Source: Polyangiaceae bacterium (lineage in GTDB: Bacteria > Myxococcota_A > Polyangia > Polyangiales > Polyangiaceae). From it: DNA of 64,000 nucleotides. The stretch's first letter is position 1. Each line of letters begins with the position of its first letter. The translations under genes were made by a program, and so were the position numbers. This document shows positions 58,919 to 64,000 of this stretch, piece after piece. The stretch spans positions 930,001-994,000 of the forward strand of contig JAWKRG010000004.1 of assembly GCA_041389725.1 (NCBI GenBank), read 5' to 3'. A model generated the notes under the pieces. That model was not told the origin of the DNA. It ran no database searches and was given only the letters and a program-made list of their open reading frames with translations.

Positions 58919-60517
58919 TCATGGTGCTTCTTTCGCGCCGATGTCCCAAGCGCCACCCTTGGGGCGGCCGTCGGTGATGTCGAGGCCATAGCGCGACTTG
59001 AACAGGTTGAGCGGAGCCAGCGAGCAAGTCGCCTTGTCGATCAACGGCGAGCCCGACTGCGGCTCGCCCGAGGCGTTCAGCCCCAGGGCGGACGCGCTGG
59101 TCGCGAACTGGTTGTCCTTGAACACGCCTGGCTGCGTTTCGAAGAGATACTGCTTCCCACTGGTCACGACGGCGTTGCCGCAGACGGTCAGCTTGGCCTG
59201 TCCCGAGTAGGCCGTCGCGAGCCCCGAGTGCGTGGTGAGCAAGGTATTGAAGATGATGGCGCGTGTTTCGTTGGAGTTTGAACGGTCGCCGATGGCGAAG
59301 TTGGAATGGGGATTGTTCGCGTCGTAGCCGACGCCTGTCGTGTTGTGGATCAGGTTGTAGATCGTGTAGCGGTGGTCGCCGCCGTCTGACGACTGAAATT
59401 TGACGCCGCCGCCGCAGTTGCTCAGATCGTTGGCCAAGAACCAAGTGTAGGAGTTGGAATACTGTGCTCCCACGCACACGGGTGACGAGCCACCTCCGTC
59501 GTTGTGATCGTAGACCACGTTCGACGACACGACCGTGTCCGTGGCGTTCTTGATCCAAACTCCAGTTTGCAGATTGCCATGGATGTCATTGCCGGCGATG
59601 TAGGTTCGATTGATCGCGCCTGGGGCGTTGTTTTGATCGCCAACCTGGATGCCATCGCCCTGACATGCGCTGATGCGATTGCCCAAGATCCAACTGTCGT
59701 TGCCCGCCCACTTGATGCAGTGATGGTCCACGTCCGTGTTCAACTTGGCGTCGCCACTAGGGCCAATCGTGTTGTCGAAAACCACCACGTGGTGGCCGCT
59801 GTTGCTCAATGCCGAGCCCCAGCCCGTGTCCGTATCGGACACCTTGGACTTGCGCAGCGTGATGTGGTGGCCGCTGATGTGAACGGCGCCATCTTTGCCA
59901 CGAAAATCGAGGCCCTCGACGATGCAGTACTGTCCCTTGATCTCGGCCTGAGACGTCACGATGGCGCTGCCCGTGACGAACGCAGGGTTGCCTGCGGTCC
60001 CCGCGCAGTTGATCACGAAGGACGAGTTGATCGTACCGCTCAGGCTCACCACCGTTCCCGGTGACACGGAGCTCGGAAGCGTATTCGTCGTGCTGGGTGG
60101 CGTTGCCGGATTGAAATCCCAGTCTGGCTCCGGAACACCCAGGTAGCCGCCTGGTTTGGGCGCGCCGCCCGTGCCACCGGTGCCCATGCCGCCAGTGCCG
60201 GTGCCGCCCGTGCCCACACCACCCGTGCCGGTGCCGCCCGTGCCGACACCGCCCGCGCCGGTGCCGCCCGTGCCCACACCACCAGCGCCCGCGTTGCTTC
60301 CTCCGAGTCCGCCACCGGCACTGCCCGCACTTCCCCCCGCTCCTGCGCCGCCTCCACCGCTTCCCACCTGCGCCCCAGCGCCAGCGCCGCCACCGGTGCC
60401 GCTGCCCGCGTTGCCGCCGCTCCCGTCCTGCGCATCGTCGCCGCCTCCACACGCGGTGAGTGCCGCCGCAAGCGCAGCCGTCGAGAGCAAAAGAAGTGAT
60501 CGAGTCAGTGATGCCAT
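58919..60517 (-). CDS. Parallel beta-helix lipoprotein with VGTGGTG repeats
   Basis: 532 residues. Lipobox LTAC (Cys 23). A Gly/Ser/Ala linker to about residue 125 contains tandem copies of GVGTGGTGTG. The remaining ~400 residues are a right-handed beta-helix of the pectate-lyase/NosD type: GHHITLRKSKVSDTDTGWG, NDSWILGNRISACQGDGIQVG, NRTYIAGNDIHGN, TVVSSNVVYDHNDGG. A polysaccharide lyase or binding protein is likely; catalytic residues cannot be assigned with confidence. Confidence 0.85.
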   Translation of the reverse strand: MASLTRSLLLLSTAALAAALTACGGGDDAQDGSGGNAGSGTGGGAGAGAQVGSGGGGAGAGGSAGSAGGGLGGSNAGAGGVGTGGTGAGGVGTGGTGTGGVGTGGTGTGGMGTGGTGGAPKPGGYLGVPEPDWDFNPATPPSTTNTLPSSVSPGTVVSLSGTINSSFVINCAGTAGNPAFVTGSAIVTSQAEIKGQYCIVEGLDFRGKDGAVHISGHHITLRKSKVSDTDTGWGSALSNSGHHVVVFDNTIGPSGDAKLNTDVDHHCIKWAGNDSWILGNRISACQGDGIQVGDQNNAPGAINRTYIAGNDIHGNLQTGVWIKNATDTVVSSNVVYDHNDGGGSSPVCVGAQYSNSYTWFLANDLSNCGGGVKFQSSDGGDHRYTIYNLIHNTTGVGYDANNPHSNFAIGDRSNSNETRAIIFNTLLTTHSGLATAYSGQAKLTVCGNAVVTSGKQYLFETQPGVFKDNQFATSASALGLNASGEPQSGSPLIDKATCSLAPLNLFKSRYGLDITDGRPKGGAWDIGAKEAP

Positions 60518-60583
60518 GCGCCGCCTTCAGCAAGGCGCGTGCCGCGTCGCCGTGCCTCGATTCTCGCCCTGTGCCCCGCCCGA

Positions 60584-60627
60584 GGGGTGATCGTGATCGA
60601 TCGGATCATGATCGATGAGATCACCCC
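60584..60627. promoter_or_regulatory. GATC-rich palindrome between divergent genes
   Basis: GGGGTGATC (60584-60592) and GATCACCCC (60619-60627) form a perfect 9-bp inverted repeat; the 26-nt centre contains four more GATC and smaller palindromes. It lies between the starts of the beta-helix gene and the hydrolase gene and may control both. Confidence 0.55.
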
Positions 60628-60669
60628 CGCGACTCGCACTTTGACGCCTGTCGGCCTCGAGCGTAGGGG

Positions 60670-62046
60670 ATGACCATGCGCGGCCGTCTCGCGTTGCTAT
60701 CGTTGGTCGTCTCGATACTCGGTTGCAGTTCGTCGGACGAGGAGCCGACGAAGCAGGTCCCCACCTTGGAGCCAGGCGGGTGCGGGCTGAGCTACGACTG
60801 GCTTCCAAGGACGCAAGTGGGCTCGGTCGTATCCTCTTCCGAGCTCGCCGAGACGCGCTCCGCACCCGTCGTCGACACGCTGCTGTCTCTGGCGGGGCTG
60901 TCCGCGCTGACGCCGAGTCCGTATGGAGCCCAGGTCTTCACGTTGCGCTACACCACCCAGGACAAGGGGCAGCGCGTGGAAGCCACCGGCATGGTGGCAG
61001 TTCCGTGGAATGAAGACGCGCCCGCCTTCGACGCGCCGGTGCTGCTGGAATTGCATGGCACCTCGGGCTTCTCCGGGCCGTGCGCGCCATCGGCGCCCGC
61101 GACTCAGCATGACTACGCCCTCGCGCTCACCATCCTGGCCTCCCGTGGATTCGTGGTGGTGGCGCCGGACTTCATTGGACTGGACGCCGCCGACGATGGA
61201 ACACAATCGCCGAACCCACGTCACGCGTATTTGAACGCGGAGCAGGTGGCTGTTGGTGCGCTAGACATGGTGCGCGCCGCGCGAGCCATGCTGCCGAAGC
61301 AAGCGGCGGTGTTGGCGCGTCCCAGCAAGGACCTGTACCTGTGGGGCCCCTCGCAGGGCGGCCACGCCGTCTTTGCGACGGAACTCTATGCGCCCTACTA
61401 CGCGTCCGAGTTCCGCGTGAAGGCCGCGGTCGCGCTGGTTCCGCCCACGGATTTGGTTGCGCTCGCGGAGCACGCCCTGTCTGTGGCGAGTCCGACGACC
61501 GTGGCGCTCGTCGGTGCCATGGTGTCGTTGGATCGCCACTACTCCGACGGCTCTGCGGTGCCACAGCTACTCACGGACGCGGATCCGACGCACTTCGCCA
61601 CGCGGATGCCCACGTTGATGGATACCGACTGCAGCCCGGCGAAGGAGTTCGACGGCGTCACGGACGTCGCGGAGGTGTTCCAGCCGAGTGCACTGACCAG
61701 CGCCCAGTCCAAGAGCTTCGACAGCTTTGCGCCCTTTGGCTGCTACGCGCTGGAGAACTCCTTCACGACCACATCCGTGAAGCGCGTTTCCGACACACCG
61801 TTCTTGTTCGTACTCGGTGAAAACGACGACCTGGTCTACTCGCCCGTGGAGCGCGAGGACTTCGACCGCTTGTGCGCCTTCGGCTACCGCATGGAATACC
61901 TCGAATGCGCGGGCGCCGACCACGTGCAAGGCGCGACCTGGTCCATTCCGGAGCAAGTTCGTTGGCTCATGGACCGCGTGGACGGCAAGCCCCTCGGCAC
62001 CCTTTGCCAACGTGCACCAGCACAGCAGTGCGACGCGCAGCAGTGA
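60670..62046 (+). CDS. Secreted lipase-like alpha/beta-hydrolase
   Basis: 458 residues; ATG 60670, or the ATG two codons later, which has better-spaced GGGG. Lipobox ILGC (Cys about 19). The core has VLLELHGTSGFSGPC (oxyanion region), YLWGPSQGGHAVFA near 225 (nucleophile Ser) and C-terminal Asp (GENDDLVY) and His (GADHVQG) in the right order. It resembles the fungal-type secretory lipase (LIP) family. It probably hydrolyses esters or acylglycerols outside the cell. Confidence 0.85.
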   Translation: MTMRGRLALLSLVVSILGCSSSDEEPTKQVPTLEPGGCGLSYDWLPRTQVGSVVSSSELAETRSAPVVDTLLSLAGLSALTPSPYGAQVFTLRYTTQDKGQRVEATGMVAVPWNEDAPAFDAPVLLELHGTSGFSGPCAPSAPATQHDYALALTILASRGFVVVAPDFIGLDAADDGTQSPNPRHAYLNAEQVAVGALDMVRAARAMLPKQAAVLARPSKDLYLWGPSQGGHAVFATELYAPYYASEFRVKAAVALVPPTDLVALAEHALSVASPTTVALVGAMVSLDRHYSDGSAVPQLLTDADPTHFATRMPTLMDTDCSPAKEFDGVTDVAEVFQPSALTSAQSKSFDSFAPFGCYALENSFTTTSVKRVSDTPFLFVLGENDDLVYSPVEREDFDRLCAFGYRMEYLECAGADHVQGATWSIPEQVRWLMDRVDGKPLGTLCQRAPAQQCDAQQ

Positions 62047-62069
62047 CGCTCGACGCCAAGCTGCCGAGT

Positions 62070-62250
62070 GGGGTGCCCCCCACCGCCTCGCTGCGCTCGG
62101 CTTGCTCCCCCCAAACGCCTCCTCGGCGGCAGCGCTGTCACGCGCAACGCCCAGGGCGCATCGAGTGCGCGACGCGTCGCCACGCTAACGCCGCCTGCGG
62201 AGGCGTGGGCGGAGCCGGCGCTCGGCGACATTCCGGTATCAAGAAGGAGC
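62070..62250. repeat. Dispersed repeat, copy 1
   Basis: Starts GGGGTGCCCCCCACCGCCTC and continues through a GCGCTCGGCTTGCTCCCCCC stretch. A diverged copy lies at 63262-63440, and both end near a TGGGCGGAGCC block. It fills the space between the hydrolase and SUKH genes. Confidence 0.65.
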
Positions 62251-62315
62251 GAGTCGCGCGGAGTTGGCCGCATCTTGACTGACTGATGGGTCGGAAGTAG
62301 GGCAACGAGACCAAG

Positions 62316-62864
62316 ATGGCATCGGCTGCCTACCATCGTATCAAAGAGTGGATGAAGACCCACGCGCCGGAGGTGCTGGAACAACTCCGAGCGCCGGCGA
62401 CGAACGAGGACATCGCCACTGCGGAGCAGGCGCTCGGTTTTGCTCTGCCGGAATCCCTCAAGAGCCTCCTTCGCGAGAACGACGGTAGCGACGACGAGTG
62501 CGGCTTCTTCGGTTCGTTACAGTTCGTACCCACGGATTTCCTACAAGGTGCCCGGGAAGATGTGATGATGTGGGTCGGGTACGACCGGAAGTACTCCGCC
62601 GAGTCCCCGGACCTTTTTCCCGAGGTCTATCCCGAGCTGGCGTCGGATGAGTGGCTCGCCATCGGTCACCAGGGCTACGCCGATCAGCTGGCTCTGCACG
62701 CACGCACCGAACGCGTCTTCACTGCAGAGAAGGACATTCCAGCGCTGAAACTCGTCGCGCCATCGTTGGAGGCGTACCTCGAGGCCTACGCTTTGGATCT
62801 GGCGAATGGTCTCTACTCGCTCGAGGAAGGCTTCGGCGGGATGTATCTGGAACGAAACGACTGA
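62316..62864 (+). CDS. SMI1/KNR4 (SUKH) family protein
   Basis: 182 residues. ATNEDIATAEQALGFALPESLKSLLRENDGSDD near residue 25-60 is the SUKH signature; a Tyr/Phe/Trp-rich middle (DEWLAIGHQGYADQLALH) follows. SUKH proteins are often immunity proteins against polymorphic toxins in bacteria. No toxin gene is next to it; it sits in a repeat-rich stretch instead, so it may be an orphan immunity gene. No signal peptide. Confidence 0.88.
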   Translation: MASAAYHRIKEWMKTHAPEVLEQLRAPATNEDIATAEQALGFALPESLKSLLRENDGSDDECGFFGSLQFVPTDFLQGAREDVMMWVGYDRKYSAESPDLFPEVYPELASDEWLAIGHQGYADQLALHARTERVFTAEKDIPALKLVAPSLEAYLEAYALDLANGLYSLEEGFGGMYLERND

Positions 62865-63032
62865 GCTTGCGGAGGCAGCTGCATGCGCCCCCCGAGCGTG
62901 GGCCTTGAGTCAATGCGCCCCCGTCGCACTTCGCGGGAGTAGCGCTCCGCGCCGGAGCGGGTCGAGACCCAAGAAACCTTGGAGCGAATGAGCATGACGA
63001 ACCCAGGGCCGCGTGCAGGCCGCAATGCGTGC

Positions 63033-63130
63033 GCGCCGCAATACGTGCAGGCCGTCAGCACATGGCGCCGGGTGTGTGTGTGCGCCGCAATACGTGCAGG
63101 CCGTCAGCACATGGCGCCGGGTGTGTGTGT
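63033..63130. repeat. Tandem duplication of a 49-bp unit
   Basis: Two exact copies of a 49-bp unit (63033-63081 and 63082-63130), beginning GCGCCGCAATACGTGCAGG and ending in a GT run (GGGTGTGTGTGT). The unit repeats directly; there is no spacer and only two copies. Confidence 0.85.
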
Positions 63131-63166
63131 GCGCAGTTGTGACATGTCAGCGAGGTTGCCGCGCCA

Positions 63167-63261
63167 TCATTCCGCGGGTGCAGCCGCAGCGCTCAATGCT
63201 TCTTCTCGGAGCGACACGCCGTAGCGCGCCTCGAAGCGACGTTTCACTTCGAAGGCGAAGA
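63167..63261 (-). pseudogene. Short 3' remnant of an unknown gene
   Basis: The minus strand reads FAFEVKRRFEARYGVSLREEAL followed by Ala-rich residues and a stop (TGA at 63169-63167). The composition is protein-like, unlike the flanks, and it ends abruptly where the dispersed repeat begins. A gene cut by that repeat is likely; no start codon remains. Confidence 0.4.
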
Positions 63262-63440
63262 GGGGTGCCCCCCACCGCCTCGCTACGCTCGGCTTGCTCC
63301 CCCCAAATGCGTCCTCGGCAGCAACGCGTGGCGTTGCGTGATGCGCTCGGCGAACCGCGACACGACCTCGTCGACGAATCTAGGCTGCCTGCGGGCGCAT
63401 GGGCGGAGCCTTCGCGAGGCGTCCTGTCTACTGATACGTG
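63262..63440. repeat. Dispersed repeat, copy 2
   Basis: Diverged copy of the 62070-62250 repeat: GGGGTGCCCCCCACCGCCTC, GGCTTGCTCCCCCC and TGGGCGGAGCC occur in the same order. A weaker third match (CCGCTACGCTCCGCATGCTC) lies around 63550. Confidence 0.6.
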
Positions 63441-63819
63441 ATCGCGACTGGAGAGGTGGTTCTGGTGCTTGCACGAAGTGAGGTCTCGCACGCTCGTGTG
63501 GGTGTCGGTTATGGCAATCGGTGGTGTTCCTCCGCTCGTGTCGCCGACCGCCGCTACGCTCCGCATGCTCTTCCGCTCGCTCGTCGAGCGTGGGCGCAAC
63601 TGCCTTTACCGGGCGCAGGGCGGAATCGGTTTGCTTGCTGCTCGCCCGGGAATTGCGCCGGTCTGCCGCGGTTGGCGCAACCCCCGCGCCGCGCGCACCA
63701 ACAGCGTCTATCAGCTGGCCCTGATCGAGTTGCGCACCGCGAAGCTCGATTGCGCGCGTCATGGGGCTTGCGCCTGGAATGGCGTCAGCCCGGCGCAACC
63801 CCCGGGCTCGGGAGTCATC
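63441..63819. other. Non-coding stretch before the DUF559 gene
   Basis: No gene can be supported. It contains a weak third match to the dispersed repeat near 63550, a small stem-loop (TTGCGCC / GGCGCAA, about 63652-63681) and two GGCGCAACCCCCG segments (about 63674 and 63792). The open frames have no protein-like composition. Confidence 0.4.
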
Positions 63820-64000
63820 ATGCAAAAGCCTTCACTTCGTTCCGCTCGCCGCCGTCAACTGCTCGCGGTCTCCGCCGCCAGCATGCGCCGCGCGCCTTCC
63901 TGGCCAGAGCGCAAGCTCTTCGCCGCGCTGCGTGGTGGGCGCTTGGGCGTGCGCGTGACGCGCCAGGTCGTGCTAGGCGAGTTCGTTGTCGATCTGCTCG
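63820..64000 (+). CDS. DUF559/Vsr-like nuclease-domain protein (3' truncated by window)
   Basis: 60 codons are visible from ATG 63820, preceded by GGAG 5 nt upstream. After a basic N-terminus (LRSARRRQLLAVSA) it reads PSWPERKLFAALRGGRLGVRVTRQVVLGEFVVDLL, the start of the DUF559 domain of the PD-(D/E)xK superfamily: ExxL helix, RRQ-type strand, then the strand with catalytic Asp (FVVDLL). The rest lies beyond the window edge. Such genes often sit in repeat-rich DNA in Polyangia. A nuclease fold is known for the family; the biological role is unclear. Confidence 0.8.
   Translation, partial: MQKPSLRSARRRQLLAVSAASMRRAPSWPERKLFAALRGGRLGVRVTRQVVLGEFVVDLL

Noticed and set aside
63033..63130. Directly repeated 49-bp unit as a possible CRISPR array
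   Set aside because: Only two copies, joined without spacers, and no cas genes nearby.
63283..63825. 180-codon minus-strand open frame
   Set aside because: It runs through the dispersed repeat and has shadow-like, Arg/Ala-rich composition with no domain.

Overview
The window is high-GC bacterial DNA, most likely from a myxobacterium of the Polyangia (Myxococcota). The reasons are: many exported lipoproteins whose lipobox is followed by a long Gly/Ser/Ala linker; a Ser/Thr kinase next to a winged-helix regulator; Cys-rich 'C..D..NCG.C' repeat lipoproteins; a gingipain-like protease; and a microcompartment shell gene set resembling that of Haliangium ochraceum. No rRNA, tRNA, CRISPR array or intact transposase was seen. 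Genes on both strands are short operons, many coupled by ATGA, GTGA or TTGA overlaps.

Layout. 1-4.2 kb: a truncated regulator, a membrane Ser/Thr kinase, a lipoprotein, a YkgJ-type Cys-cluster protein and a small Tat protein. 4.2-9.05 kb: a minus-strand four-gene operon (B12-type radical SAM, NAD-dependent epimerase, SPASM-type radical SAM, UPF0104 membrane protein). 9.1-13.6 kb: a membrane protein, a degenerate M16 peptidase homologue and a lipoprotein. 13.6-19.3 kb: an array of hairpins, then the main bacterial microcompartment (BMC) operon. 19.7-25 kb: lipoproteins, a VOC protein plus a decayed copy, and small genes. 25-30.3 kb: two ATP/ADP-translocase-like carriers around a cyclic-nucleotide-domain protein. 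30.3-40.9 kb: outer-membrane and secreted proteins, including a BamA-like protein and a C25 protease, then a sigma-factor operon. 41-46 kb: a MITE-like element, a BMC satellite operon (PduS-like protein, BMC-T, TPI) and a sigma-54 activator. 46-62 kb: an octahaem cytochrome, a triheme cytochrome, several esterases or hydrolases, a BlaI/M56 pair with two operators, and a beta-helix lipoprotein. 62-64 kb: a SUKH protein, repeat-rich non-coding DNA and the start of a DUF559 gene.

The most notable system is the split BMC. The main operon encodes an RpiB-DeoC fusion, one BMC-H, three BMC-P, two BMC-T and a CoA-acylating aldehyde dehydrogenase. The satellite 22 kb away adds a third BMC-T, triosephosphate isomerase and a PduS-like Fe-S electron carrier. 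Together this is a 1H:3T:3P shell. I infer that it houses deoxyribose-5-phosphate cleavage: DeoC makes acetaldehyde and glyceraldehyde-3-phosphate, the dehydrogenase converts acetaldehyde to acetyl-CoA, TPI removes the triose, and the PduS-like protein handles reducing equivalents. No phosphotransacylase, acetate kinase or deoxyribokinase is present in the window. The RpiB-DeoC linker carries an encapsulation-peptide-like helix, a ferredoxin-type Cys motif and a strong internal ribosome-binding site, which looks unusual.
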